A DNA stretch of 64,000 nt from JAIVJZ01 sp036386515 (lineage in GTDB: Bacteria; Acidobacteriota; Blastocatellia; Pyrinomonadales; Pyrinomonadaceae), in contig DASVVO010000069.1 in assembly GCA_036386515.1 (NCBI GenBank), positions 45,226 to 109,225 of the forward strand, given 5' to 3'. Below are positions 49,884 to 59,088 of the stretch, in pieces. The notes beneath the pieces are model-generated. The model was not told the origin of the DNA. It saw only the letters and a list, made by a program, of their open reading frames with translations, and ran no database searches. How positions within the stretch are numbered: position 1 is the stretch's first letter; each line of letters starts with the position of its first letter. The position numbers and the translations under genes are program-made.

Positions 49884-50651
49884 GTGAAAAAGCTACTCAT
49901 CGGTCTGGCCGCACTCGCTGTTTTCAGTTTGCCCGGGGTGGCGTCGGCAGACACCATCGTCTTCACCGCGCCCGTCACCGCGGGCAATACCAATTCGAGC
50001 ACCAGCAATCCGAATAACAGCAGCTACGCGGGCGGCGCGAACCAGTTCGACCTCGATCATCACCGCGCGTACACGTGGCAGATCAACAACGTCAGCAATC
50101 GCCTGCCCGCCGGTCAGAACATCACGGGCGCGACGCTCACCTTCTCCAACATGCGCAACTGGGACACGAACCCCAACCGCCTGTTCGTCCACTTGCTCGA
50201 CACGTCGAACACCTACACGTCCGCGACCAGCACGCGCTCGGCGACCGTGAACGGCGTGACCTCCTTCGCGGACGCGACCGGCACGCCCGTCACGGACATC
50301 CGCGACGCCTTCGCCGGTTCACAACTCTCCTCCAACCCGCTCGTCGCCGCGGGCACGGGCAACACGTTTCTGTTCGACCGCTCCTTCTCCGGCACCGCGC
50401 AGGAGACTTACGTCTTCACCTTCAACCAGCAGCAGTTGGCCGCGCTCATCTCCTATATCGCCAACGGCAACAATCTCGCGCTCGGCTTCGACCCCGACTG
50501 CCACTTCTGGAACAACGGCATCTCGCTGACCATCACCACCGCCCCGGCGGCCGTGCCCGAACCCGCGACCATGACGCTGCTCGGCACGGGACTGGCCGGT
50601 CTCTACTATCGTCGCCGCCGCAAACAACAACAGCAGCAACAGGCGACTTAA
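49884..50651 (+). CDS. PEP-CTERM sorted exported protein
   Basis: 255 residues from a GTG at 49884 with AGGAGG ten bases upstream. A signal peptide (KKLLIGLAALAVFSLPGVASA) leads a Thr/Ser/Asn-rich beta domain of about 200 residues (for example 'GATLTFSNMRNWDTNPNRLF') with no recognised family. The C-terminus is a PEP-CTERM sorting signal: 'AVPEPATMTLLGTGLAGLYY' then RRRRK, followed by a Gln run. Such proteins are processed by exosortase and displayed on the surface or in exopolysaccharide. The exosortase is not in the window. The Gln-rich extension after the usual RRR end is unusual. Confidence 0.92.
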   Translation: MKKLLIGLAALAVFSLPGVASADTIVFTAPVTAGNTNSSTSNPNNSSYAGGANQFDLDHHRAYTWQINNVSNRLPAGQNITGATLTFSNMRNWDTNPNRLFVHLLDTSNTYTSATSTRSATVNGVTSFADATGTPVTDIRDAFAGSQLSSNPLVAAGTGNTFLFDRSFSGTAQETYVFTFNQQQLAALISYIANGNNLALGFDPDCHFWNNGISLTITTAPAAVPEPATMTLLGTGLAGLYYRRRRKQQQQQQAT

Positions 50652-50672
50652 CCATTCGACAATTCGACCTGG

Positions 50673-50758
50673 CTTCTCTCTTGCACCCTTGGTCTCTCTT
50701 GCACCCGTTAGTCTCTCTTGCACCTTAAGTCTCTCTTGCACCCGTTAGTCTCGCTTAC
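50673..50758 (+). repeat. Tandem 19-bp repeat
   Basis: Units 50673-50691, 50692-50710, 50711-50728, 50729-50747 and a partial fifth, consensus GTCTCTCTTGCACCCGTTA. It lies between the PEP-CTERM gene and its terminator. Confidence 0.9.
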
Positions 50759-50772
50759 TCTCCCCATCGGCT

Positions 50773-50814
50773 GCGGCGCGGATTGGAATCATCCAATCCG
50801 CGCCGCGCCTTTTT
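50773..50814 (+). terminator. Strong rho-independent terminator
   Basis: GCGGCGCGGATTGGA pairs perfectly with TCCAATCCGCGCCGC around a four-base loop, followed by GCCTTTTT. It follows the PEP-CTERM gene. Confidence 0.92.
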
Positions 50815-50977
50815 GCGCGCGTGCGCTTCGGCGAACTCTCGATGCGGGCTTTTGACCTTACCTCCCGACTGGCCTAAGATTCATCTGCGCGAAGACCAAC
50901 TTCGCGCTTCTCCCGGACAGGTCAGCCCGCCGCCTTCGAGTCGCGGGCAGGTTGCTCTCACGAAAGGATTTTGCCGC

Positions 50978-52213
50978 GTGCGTTTTTCTCAAGTCACACG
51001 TCTCGTCTGTGCCTGTGCGCTGGTCTTCTCTTCGCTGACGCCGCTCGGCGCTGCAAGCTCGGGCGGCGACGACCCGCGCGCCGCCTCAATGCACGCGCCC
51101 CGCTCAAACGATCAACCGGAAGCGCGCGTTGAACCGGCGGCGGAAGCCGCGCCCGAGGCGCAAGCGGCGAACTCGGCGGCGAAGAAACGCCCGAACCTTT
51201 TCGTACGCATCATCACCGCGCCCTTTCGCGGCCTCGCCAAACTTTTCGGCGGCGACAAAAGCGACCAGACCGCGCGCGTGAAAGCAAAAGAGAAGCAGAA
51301 GAAAGAAGCGCAAACCGCTGCCGCGAATCAACCGCCGGGCGCGCCACCCGTGGCGACGCGCGTCGAGCCGTCTCCTAACGCTTCGCAGCCCACAGCGTTG
51401 GCCGAGGCCGCCGCAGGCTCCGTGCGCGCGGGCGAGCAGGAGGGGTTGAGCGTGCCGCCGACCGCCGCCGCGACGAACCCGTCCACCACGCCGTCCGTCA
51501 TCGCCGCGCCGCCGCCGCCGTCCGGCGCGGCGCAAGAGTCTTTCGCCTACGAGCCGCGCCCGTTCACGCCGTTCATCGAAGGCGTCGCGGGCGACCCGCT
51601 CTCACAGGGGCGCGCGCTGCTGGCAAACGGCTATACCAACGAGGCCATCTCGATGTTGTCCATTGCCGCCGTCACCGGCCCCGACCTCGTCGAGGCGAAC
51701 AACCTGCTCGGCCTCGCCTACGACCGGCGCGGGCAGCACAAGCAGGCGCGCGAGTTTTACGAACGCGCCCTCTCGGTCGCGCCGCAGAACGCGCAAGTGA
51801 TGAGCAACCTCGGCCACTCGCTCTATCTCGACGACCGCTACCCGGACGCGCTCGCGCGCCTCAAAGCGGCCGCGCGGCTCGCCCCCGCCGACACGCGCGT
51901 CGCGGGCAATCTCGCGCTCGTCTACGGGCGGCTCGGCAAGTACGACGAAGCCTTCAAACAGTTTCGGCGCGCGGGCAGCGAGTTTTACGCGCATACCAAC
52001 ACCGCCGCGCTTCTCGCCGCCGCCAGGCGCGACCGCGACGCCATCAAGCACTACGAGGCCGCGCGCAAACTCAACCCCGCCGCTTCGGACGTGCTGCGCC
52101 AACTCATCACGCTCTACGTCCGCACCGGCCAGCGCGACAAGGCCGAAGCCGCACAGCGCGCGCTCGACCAGCCCTCCCAGCCCTCAAAGAGCGGCGCATC
52201 CGCCAGTAGTTAA
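50978..52213 (+). CDS. Exported TPR protein
   Basis: 411 residues from a GTG at 50978 (AAAGGA upstream). Signal peptide 'LVCACALVFSSLTPLGAASS', then a long linker rich in Ala, Pro, Glu and Lys (about residues 30-190) with the amphipathic stretch 'NLFVRIITAPFRGLAKLFGG'. About five tetratricopeptide repeats (about 205-400) follow, for example 'VEANNLLGLAYDRRGQHKQA' and 'AQVMSNLGHSLYLDDRYPDA'. TPR arrays bind protein partners in envelope assembly, secretion or pilus systems. No partner can be named. It is convergent with the NtrC-type gene across a long inverted repeat. Confidence 0.85.
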   Translation: MRFSQVTRLVCACALVFSSLTPLGAASSGGDDPRAASMHAPRSNDQPEARVEPAAEAAPEAQAANSAAKKRPNLFVRIITAPFRGLAKLFGGDKSDQTARVKAKEKQKKEAQTAAANQPPGAPPVATRVEPSPNASQPTALAEAAAGSVRAGEQEGLSVPPTAAATNPSTTPSVIAAPPPPSGAAQESFAYEPRPFTPFIEGVAGDPLSQGRALLANGYTNEAISMLSIAAVTGPDLVEANNLLGLAYDRRGQHKQAREFYERALSVAPQNAQVMSNLGHSLYLDDRYPDALARLKAAARLAPADTRVAGNLALVYGRLGKYDEAFKQFRRAGSEFYAHTNTAALLAAARRDRDAIKHYEAARKLNPAASDVLRQLITLYVRTGQRDKAEAAQRALDQPSQPSKSGASASS

Positions 52214-52241
52214 AGCGCGTTACCGCCGTATCAAACAATGA

Positions 52242-52313
52242 GCCGCGGCTGCACGCGGGCAAACGAGGTTTGGAACTTTTTTAAGTTCTCGTTTGTCCGC
52301 GTGCAGCCGCGGC
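52242..52313. terminator. Long inverted repeat between convergent genes
   Basis: Arms 52242-52267 and 52288-52313 (GCCGCGGCTGCACGCGGGCA...) pair at 25 of 26 positions around a loop with TTTTTT; likely a bidirectional terminator. Confidence 0.75.
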
Positions 52314-52338
52314 TTCGTTGCGAGTTTACGTTGTAAGA

Positions 52339-53751
52339 CTAACCGCGCCGCGTCAAATTGTAATCGCGCAGGCGCCGGTAGAGCGTGGAGGGCGAGATGC
52401 CGAGAATTTCCGCCGTCTTGCCGCGATGCCAGTTGGTCTGTTCGAGCGCGGAGACGATCTGTTGTCGCTCAACCTCTCGGAGCGGCGGTTGCACGACGGC
52501 GTTGCCGCCTTCGACCGGCGCGCTGCCGACGACCCCGGTTGCGCTCGCGTAGGCGGGCACGAATGCGGCGGCCGTGGGGTTGACGATTTCGGGCGGCAAT
52601 TCGTTCGTCGTGATGCGCCCGTCGTTGGCGAGCAGCACGGCGCGCTCCAGGCAGTTGCGCAACTGGCGCACGTTGCCCGGCCACGGGTAGGCGGCGAGCG
52701 CGGCGAAGGCTTCCGGCGTGATCTCCGGCGGGTTCAGGCCGCCGAGTTGTTTGACGAGGTGCTGCGCGAGCGGTTCGATGTCCTCGGGGCGTTCGCGCAG
52801 GGGCGTGAGGCTGATCTGGAATCCGTTGATGCGGTAGAGCAGGTCGGCGCGGAAGCTGCCGTCGGCGACGGCCTGCGTCATGTCGCGGTTCGTCGCGGCG
52901 ATGATGCGCACGTTGACCTGAACTTTACGCACCGCGCCGACGCGGTAGAACGTCTGCGTCTCGATGGCGCGCAGCAATTTCGACTGCAAAGGCGCGGGCA
53001 GTTCCGTCACCTCGTCGAGAAAGAGCGTGCCGTTGTCCGCGAGTTCGAAGAGACCGAGCTTGCGCCCCTTCGCGCCGGAGAACGCGCCCGCCTCGTAGCC
53101 GAAGAGTTCGGATTCGAGGAGCGACTCCTGAAACGCGGCGCAGTTGAGGTCGATGAACGAGGCGTCCTTGCGTTGCGACAGGCGGTGGATGGCGTGGGCG
53201 ATCAACTCCTTGCCCGTGCCCGACTCGCCCGTGATCAGCACGGAGGCATCCGACGGCGCGACGCGCTCGACGAGACGCAGAGCCTCGCGCATCGCGTCCG
53301 AGACGTGGACGATCTCGGGCATCCCAGACTGGCGCGCGAGTTGCGCGCGCAGGCGTTGATTGTCCACCCGCAGCCGCCGCTTCTCCGCCGCGCGTTTGAC
53401 GAGCGTGTCGAGTTCGTTGATGTGATAGGGCTTGGAGAGGTAGTCGTAGGCTCCGAGTTTCATCGCCTCGATGGCCGTCTCGACGGTGGCGTGCCCGGTC
53501 AACATGATCACTTCGGGCGGGTTCGGTCGCTGGTGGACGCGGCGCAACAGTTCAAGACCGTCCATGCGCGGCATGTTGATGTCGCAGAGCAGCACGTCAA
53601 CGTTGCTCTCTTCGAGCAGGCGCAGCGCGGCCTCGCCATCGGGGGCGACGCGCACGTCGTGCCCCTGCCTTTGAAGTTCCTTTTGCAACACCAGCCGGAG
53701 GTTCGCTTCATCCTCGGCCACCAGAATTCTGCTCGGCTGCTCGTTACTCAA
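52339..53751 (-). CDS. NtrC-family sigma-54-dependent response regulator
   Basis: 470 residues from a TTG at 53751, with CGGAGG nine bases upstream, overlapping the kinase stop (TTGA). Receiver domain (about residues 8-120) with phospho-acceptor Asp in 'VLLCDINMPRMDG'; AAA+ domain (about 140-375) with Walker A 'ITGESGTGKELIAH', the sigma-54 contact loop 'GYEAGAFSGAKG' (GAFSGA rather than GAFTGA) and Walker B 'GTLFLDEV'; Fis-type helix-turn-helix at the C-terminus (KTAEILGISPSTLYRRLRDY). It should activate sigma-54 promoters when phosphorylated by the adjacent hybrid kinase. Its targets are unknown; I saw no clear -24/-12 promoter in the window. Confidence 0.94.
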   Translation of the reverse strand: MSNEQPSRILVAEDEANLRLVLQKELQRQGHDVRVAPDGEAALRLLEESNVDVLLCDINMPRMDGLELLRRVHQRPNPPEVIMLTGHATVETAIEAMKLGAYDYLSKPYHINELDTLVKRAAEKRRLRVDNQRLRAQLARQSGMPEIVHVSDAMREALRLVERVAPSDASVLITGESGTGKELIAHAIHRLSQRKDASFIDLNCAAFQESLLESELFGYEAGAFSGAKGRKLGLFELADNGTLFLDEVTELPAPLQSKLLRAIETQTFYRVGAVRKVQVNVRIIAATNRDMTQAVADGSFRADLLYRINGFQISLTPLRERPEDIEPLAQHLVKQLGGLNPPEITPEAFAALAAYPWPGNVRQLRNCLERAVLLANDGRITTNELPPEIVNPTAAAFVPAYASATGVVGSAPVEGGNAVVQPPLREVERQQIVSALEQTNWHRGKTAEILGISPSTLYRRLRDYNLTRRG

Positions 53752-55859
53752 CTCACTCGGCCTCCGTCTAAACGCTCCTCGCTGAACGAGGGCAATACCA
53801 GCGTGAAAGTCGTGCCGCGCCCGACCACCGAATCCACGGCGACGCGCCCGCCGTGCTCCGTCACAATACCATAACAGACGGCCAGCCCAAGACCCGTTCC
53901 CTGTCCGACCTCCTTCGTGGTGAAGAAGGGATCGAAGATGCGCGCCAGATTCTCCTGCGGAATCCCGACGCCCGTATCGCACACCTCCACGCGCACTCCC
54001 GCGCCTTCGTTCCGCGCGCGCAAAACGAGCGTCCCGCCCTGCGGCATCGCATCGATGGCGTTCTCGGCGAGGATGATCACGGCCTGCTGCAACTGCCCCG
54101 CGTCGCCCGACACGGCGGCCACTTCGGCGGGAGCGTCAATCTCGATCTCGACGTTGCGGCTGCGCTTCTGATGACGCAGCAGACGCGCCGCCGCGTCCAG
54201 CAACTCGCCCGGCTCGACCGGCGCGTGCCGCCCCGCCCGGTTACGACTGAAATCCAGCAGCCCGTTCGTGATCGTCTTACAACGAAAAGCCTCGCTGCGA
54301 ATCAGCGATACGTACTCGCGCAGGTCTTCGACTTCCGCCGACTGTCCGAACGCGCCTTCCGCGACGCGCGTCTCCAAAGCCTCGGCGCACGCGGCGATGG
54401 TGGCGAGCGGGTTGTTGATCTCGTGGACGACCCCGGCGGCGAGGCGGCCGACGGCCGCGAGCTTTTCCGTCCGCGCCACGGCGCGATTCGCCTCCACGCG
54501 CGTCGTGATGTCTTCGCCCACCGTGATGACGTGTGAAACTTCGTCGCCGCCGACGCGCATCGGAACTTTGCTGACGAGCCAGTGTTTCGCCGTGCCGTCC
54601 TCGGCCACCGATTCCTGCTCGATGCGCTCCATCCGGCCGGACTCGAAAGCGCGGCTGAATTCGCGCTCCATAACGTCGCGCCGCTGGCGCGTCAGCACGT
54701 CGAAGATGTTGCGCCCGAGAGCTTCGCCGCGCGGGATGCCCTGCCCGCCGAGTTCGCGGTTGCGATTCCAGGCCACGATGCGATGATTGCGATCCACGGC
54801 GTAGAGCGAAACGGGCAGCGTGTCGATGATGGCTTCGGTGAAACGCCGCTGCGCTTCGGCTTCGGCGGTGCGGCGTTCGACTTCCTTCGCCAAACTCTCG
54901 GAAGAGGCGCGCGCCGCTTCGTACAGCGACGAGATGCGCGCCGCGAGCGCGGCCTGCTGCGCCGCCGCGTCTATCAAGCGGCTCTCGGTTTCGCCGCAGT
55001 CCTCCGCGCGGTCGAACGCGACGACGAGCGCGCCGAGCGCGTGCCCCTCGAACCTGAGCGGCGAGACGTACTCGATGCGGTGCGCCTCGTCGCGCAGGAA
55101 AAATTCCGCCCTGTCTTCCAGCCGTACGGAAGTGGCGGGGTCGGTGGCGAGCCAACGCCTGAGCTTCGCGCGGTCGATCAAAGCCCCGCCTTCCGCGCTG
55201 CCTTCGCGGTCAAACACGCAGGCCGCCGAATCGTTGAGCGAGGCCGCCCCCGCGCCGCCCTCTTCTTCGCGCGCCGGCTCGCCGTCGCCGATTTTTCGCG
55301 GCTCCAACGCGGCCGCGCAGAGGGTTGCGTTGGCGGCTTCGTAGGTTGCGCCCGCCACACGGCGGACGACTTGCAGGGGTTCGAGCGCGACGAGCAGGCC
55401 ACGCCCGAGGTCGGCCAGAAAACCGAGTTCGCGATTGCTGCCGAGGAGCGCGCGCTCGCGCCGCGCCGCCTCGATCTGCGTGCCGACGCGCGAGAGGAGT
55501 TCGCGTCGCGTCGCCGGTTTGACGATGAAGTCGTCAGCCCCGGCGGCGAACGCGCCGACCTTGCGTTCCTCGTCGTCGTGCGCCGAGATGACGATGATCG
55601 GCAAACGCCGGGTCGCCTCCTGGGCACGCAGGAGGCGACAGAGGGCGAGGCCGTCAACGCCGGGCAGTTCGATGTCGAGGAGAATCAGATCGCACGGCTC
55701 GCGGTGCAGCGTGCGCAGCGCGGTCGGCGCATCGGCGGCGACTTTCACCTGATGCTGCGCGCTCTCGAACGTGTTCTGCAAAAAGGCGCGCGCCCGTTCG
55801 TCGTCGTCAACGATGAGCAGGGTGAAACTTTTCGCTGCCTGTATGGAAGAAACCGGCAT
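53748..55859 (-). CDS. Hybrid sensor histidine kinase (REC-GAF-PAS-HisKA-HATPase)
   Basis: 703 residues from the ATG at 55859. An N-terminal receiver domain (about residues 10-130, Asp in 'LILLDIELPGVDG') precedes a GAF-like region (about 150-330), a coiled segment, a PAS domain (about 345-460, 'DTLPVSLYAVDRNHRIVAWN'), the H-box 'GVVHEINNPLATIAACAE' and the ATP-binding domain ('ENAIDAM', 'DTGVGIPQENLARIFDPFF', 'GTGLGLAVCYG'). There is no TM segment, so it senses a cytoplasmic signal. Its stop overlaps the start of the NtrC-type regulator, making a coupled two-component pair of the NtrB/NtrC kind. The N-terminal receiver allows upstream phosphorelay input. Confidence 0.94.
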   Translation of the reverse strand: MPVSSIQAAKSFTLLIVDDDERARAFLQNTFESAQHQVKVAADAPTALRTLHREPCDLILLDIELPGVDGLALCRLLRAQEATRRLPIIVISAHDDEERKVGAFAAGADDFIVKPATRRELLSRVGTQIEAARRERALLGSNRELGFLADLGRGLLVALEPLQVVRRVAGATYEAANATLCAAALEPRKIGDGEPAREEEGGAGAASLNDSAACVFDREGSAEGGALIDRAKLRRWLATDPATSVRLEDRAEFFLRDEAHRIEYVSPLRFEGHALGALVVAFDRAEDCGETESRLIDAAAQQAALAARISSLYEAARASSESLAKEVERRTAEAEAQRRFTEAIIDTLPVSLYAVDRNHRIVAWNRNRELGGQGIPRGEALGRNIFDVLTRQRRDVMEREFSRAFESGRMERIEQESVAEDGTAKHWLVSKVPMRVGGDEVSHVITVGEDITTRVEANRAVARTEKLAAVGRLAAGVVHEINNPLATIAACAEALETRVAEGAFGQSAEVEDLREYVSLIRSEAFRCKTITNGLLDFSRNRAGRHAPVEPGELLDAAARLLRHQKRSRNVEIEIDAPAEVAAVSGDAGQLQQAVIILAENAIDAMPQGGTLVLRARNEGAGVRVEVCDTGVGIPQENLARIFDPFFTTKEVGQGTGLGLAVCYGIVTEHGGRVAVDSVVGRGTTFTLVLPSFSEERLDGGRVS

Positions 55860-56050
55860 GCTTTTGTAAGGGCTGCGCCGAACCACGGCGTCTCGCGGCG
55901 AACAATTGAAGACCTGACAGAAGCTGTCCCGGTTGCGGAATGCGCAAAGCAAAGACTCGTCTGACGAAGCGCATTCAAGCCGGCGACGCTTGCCGCAGCC
56001 CTGAGCCTCTCTAACGATTGAAAGCGATGACGGGCGGGTATGTCAAGAAG

Positions 56051-56150
56051 GTAGTCCGTGGTCAGTAGTGCGTGGTCAGTTGTTCGCGCCAATCACGCAA
56101 GTCGCTAAAGATTGGATTGAACAACTGACCACGGACTACTGACCACGGAC
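56051..56150. repeat. Heptad-word hairpin (hairpin 13, word GTGGTCA)
   Basis: Left arm 56051-56085, right arm 56119-56150, with TTTTT just after the right arm. It lies between the hybrid kinase and the HD-GYP gene. Confidence 0.92.
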
Positions 56151-56154
56151 GTTT

Positions 56155-58716
56155 TTAGTTGATCGCCGTCGTGGCGAGTTCGTCGGTGGGAGTTTCGACG
56201 ATGGAGAGGGGCGCGGGCGGGTGGTGCCGGCGTCGCTGCTTGTGGACGGATTTGACGGAGTACATGGCCTGATCGGCGGCGATGAGCAGTTGGTTCAGCG
56301 TCTCGCCGTCCACGCCGAAACGCGCCGCGCCGACGCTGATGCCGACGCGCGCGCGCTTATCGGGCGGGACGCGCACGTAGAGTTGGCTGATGGCCGTCTC
56401 GATGCGCGCGCACAGATCGTCGGCCTGCGCGCGGGGCAGGTCTTGCACGACAGCGACGAACTCGTCGCCCGCGTAGCGCGCCAGGAAATCATACTCGCGC
56501 AGTTGCGCGTTCAACACGCGCGCCACCTCGCGCAGCATTTGATCGCCGATGCTGTGGCCGTAAGTGTCGTTGACGGATTTGAACTCGTCGAGGTCGAGCA
56601 TGACGACCTGAAAGGACGTGCCGTTGCGGCGCGCGCGCGCTTCTTCTTCGGTGAAGCGGAGTTGGAGAGCGCGTGCGTTCGGCAAATTCGTGAGCGGGTC
56701 GGTGAGGGCGTTCGATTCCGCCTCGGCGTGATGGAGGGCTTTTGAGAAGGCGTCGGAGGCGAGCCGGGCGACCGTGTCGAGCAGGTGCAGGTGGTCGTCG
56801 GTGTAATAATCCGGCTGGAGCGAATAGACGGCGAGCACGCCGAGCAGGCGTTCGTCTTTGACGAGCGGGAGCGCGATCATGGAGCGATAACTTTGCCCCT
56901 CCGGCAGCGCGAAGGCGGTGAAATCCAGCATCGGGTCGAACCCGTTGGCCGGACGACGATTGGCGACGACGAAGCCGATCACGCCCTCGCCCGGCGCGAC
57001 GCAGTGGCCGCCGAGAAGTTCGGCATGCAATCCGGTGACGTGCGCCACGGTCGCGTAATTCTTCAACTCGTCGAAGAGGTAGACGGCGGAAGTGTCGAAC
57101 GGAATCATGTGCCCGACCTTATCGACGAGAATCTGGCTGAGGTCTTCGATCTGGAGCGACGCGCCGAAGGTGCTCGCGATTTCGTAGAGCGCGTACACCT
57201 CGCGGTGCGCGCTCTTGATCTGTTCGAGATAGGCGGGCACGGCGAAGTGTTTCGGGTTGCACCGCTGGCCGTCGGCGAGCAGAGCGGCCGGGGCGGCGGA
57301 GTCGGCGTTGCTGCTTGCGCCGCTCGCTTCGACGAGGGCGCGCGGCTCGGCCTCGCGGCTCGTAAAGCCGTGCTGGTCGAGTCCGAGTTCGACGATCTCG
57401 GCCTCGAACTGCGGCAGGTGTTTGAGGAACAGTTCGACCACTTTCGGATCGAAGTGCGTGCCCGCGCCGCGCAGGAGCATCGCGCTCGCCTCTTCGCACG
57501 TCAGGCCGCGGCGGTAGGGACGATCCTCGCGCACCGAGTCGAAGCAATCGACGACGGCGAAGATGCGCGCCGTCCAGGGTATCTCTTCGCCGCGCAGGCC
57601 GTCCGGGTAGCCGAGGCCATCCCAGCGTTCGTGGTGCGAGCGCACGATGGGAACGATCGGATAAGGATAATCAATGCGTTCGAGGATGCTCGCGCCGACG
57701 ATGGTGTGAACCTTCATCCGCTCAAACTCGGCGGTGGTCAGTTTGCCCGGCTTGTTCAGGATGTGGTCGGGCACGGCGAGTTTGCCGATGTCGTGAAGCA
57801 TCGCGCCCGCCCTGAGCGCCTCGATCTCGCTGTGGGTGAGTTTGAGCATTTCGCCGAGCCGCGCCGCGTAGAGTTGCACGCGCCGGACGTGGCAGTGGGT
57901 CGTTTGGTCTTTGGCGTCGATCGCCGTGGCGAGGGCTTCGACGGTGGCGAGGTGCAGGCGCGCGAGTTCCGCGTTGGCGCGCGATTTCTCGTTGATGCGC
58001 TCGAAATAGATTTTGTAAGACGCGAAGGTCGCGCCGATGACGGGAACGCTCAGGAGCACGTAGATGAGGCCGAAGTTTTGCATCGCCTGATAGAGCAAGG
58101 CCGTGACGATGGCGGCGGCGAAGAACGTGCAGGAAGTCCAGAGATAGCCGTCGCGCCAGAACTTCCAGATCGAGCTGCGCTCCTTCAAGGCGTGGAGGGT
58201 CGCGTTGAGCATGCCGTTGAAGAAGTATTGCAGGAGCGCCATCACGACGAGCGGCACGAGCAGTTGTTCAAACGAGAGCCGCGACATGCCGACGGGCTGG
58301 CGCGCGATGCCCGCGTAAGAGTCGAGCAGGAAATAAAAGGCGGTCGCCGAGACGAGCACCGTCAGCGACATCGTGGCGGGCGCGGCGAGCCAACTCGTCG
58401 CGCGGCGCGAGGTGCGCAGCGAACTGATGAGCGCGCCGGTCGCCCCGAGCACGAGCGCGGCCGGCACGTCGAGCAGGATCGCGCCGAGGAAGATGAAGGC
58501 ATCGCCCGCCGTGATGCTGGCCGAGGTGTTGGGGATGCGGATGGGAAGCGCGCTGGCGAGGACGACGAAACTGGCGAGCGCGAGAAACTGCAAGCCCTGC
58601 GCCGGGGTGAACGAGAGACACTGCGAGAGCGCCCACGCGACGATGAGCGCGCCCGACGAGACGAGGGCGACCCAGTAGACTTTAGCCGCGCGGCTGTAAT
58701 CCGACATGTCGATCAT
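56155..58716 (-). CDS. Membrane HD-GYP / GAF / GGDEF cyclic-di-GMP protein
   Basis: 853 residues. An N-terminal membrane domain of about seven helices (about residues 12-230) leads to an HD-GYP domain (about 250-430) with 'AGAMLHDIGKLAVPDHILNK' and 'HHERWDGLGYPDGLRGEEIP', the c-di-GMP phosphodiesterase motifs. A GAF domain (about 500-660) is followed by a GGDEF domain (about 670-820) whose signature reads 'RYAGDEFVAVV', with the first Gly replaced by Ala. So it may both break down and make c-di-GMP, or use the GGDEF domain as a sensor. The membrane part resembles 7TM sensory modules. A PilZ protein is encoded 4 kb away. Confidence 0.94.
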   Translation of the reverse strand: MIDMSDYSRAAKVYWVALVSSGALIVAWALSQCLSFTPAQGLQFLALASFVVLASALPIRIPNTSASITAGDAFIFLGAILLDVPAALVLGATGALISSLRTSRRATSWLAAPATMSLTVLVSATAFYFLLDSYAGIARQPVGMSRLSFEQLLVPLVVMALLQYFFNGMLNATLHALKERSSIWKFWRDGYLWTSCTFFAAAIVTALLYQAMQNFGLIYVLLSVPVIGATFASYKIYFERINEKSRANAELARLHLATVEALATAIDAKDQTTHCHVRRVQLYAARLGEMLKLTHSEIEALRAGAMLHDIGKLAVPDHILNKPGKLTTAEFERMKVHTIVGASILERIDYPYPIVPIVRSHHERWDGLGYPDGLRGEEIPWTARIFAVVDCFDSVREDRPYRRGLTCEEASAMLLRGAGTHFDPKVVELFLKHLPQFEAEIVELGLDQHGFTSREAEPRALVEASGASSNADSAAPAALLADGQRCNPKHFAVPAYLEQIKSAHREVYALYEIASTFGASLQIEDLSQILVDKVGHMIPFDTSAVYLFDELKNYATVAHVTGLHAELLGGHCVAPGEGVIGFVVANRRPANGFDPMLDFTAFALPEGQSYRSMIALPLVKDERLLGVLAVYSLQPDYYTDDHLHLLDTVARLASDAFSKALHHAEAESNALTDPLTNLPNARALQLRFTEEEARARRNGTSFQVVMLDLDEFKSVNDTYGHSIGDQMLREVARVLNAQLREYDFLARYAGDEFVAVVQDLPRAQADDLCARIETAISQLYVRVPPDKRARVGISVGAARFGVDGETLNQLLIAADQAMYSVKSVHKQRRRHHPPAPLSIVETPTDELATTAIN

Positions 58717-58800
58717 TCTTAACCTATCCTCCGCCGCCGGGTTTTCCCGACCCCCGTTTTAGCCGCAGGCCGCCCTTTAGCTAAAGACTTCACGATGCGC

Positions 58801-58902
58801 CGCCGCTTGCGGTTTCTCGCTCACGCTCAAAAGCGCGTCGCCGAAGACGTTTGACGGGAGCAAATCGTCTTTCGTCTTCGGCGACGGCGCGTGCAAGCGG
58901 CG
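58801..58902. repeat. Nested double hairpin
   Basis: Outer arms CGCCGCTTGC (58801-58810) and GCAAGCGGCG (58893-58902) are perfect; inner arms CGTCGCCGAAGACG (58836-58849) and CGTCTTCGGCGACG (58873-58886) are perfect. Confidence 0.85.
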
Positions 58903-59025
58903 AGTGCGTGGCACTCACTCGCCGCGTTCAGGGGTGAGAATCGCGTCCGTCAAGTGTCGCGTTCGCGAGTCGTCGAAACTGCCGAGGCAGAACTCACGTC
59001 AGCGATTCGTCCGGTTATCAAAAGT

Positions 59026-59088
59026 GGTGCGGCTTTTCGGACTCCGTGCGGTGAGTCCGGGAAGCGGGTTAACGCTTCAAGCCGCACC
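59026..59088. ncRNA. Candidate structured RNA: perfect three-way junction
   Basis: P1: GGTGCGGCTT (59026-59035) with AAGCCGCACC (59079-59088). P2: CGGACTC (59038-59044) with GAGTCCG (59053-59059). P3: GAAGCG (59061-59066) with CGCTTC (59073-59078). All 23 pairs are Watson-Crick. Joining strands are two, one and zero bases. Either strand could be transcribed. I cannot assign it to a known riboswitch or RNA family. Confidence 0.5.

Noticed and set aside
56785..58722. Long open frame of 645 codons on the plus strand
   Set aside because: It is antisense to the HD-GYP/GGDEF gene, which has clear domains; the Arg/Glu/Val composition is that of a shadow frame.
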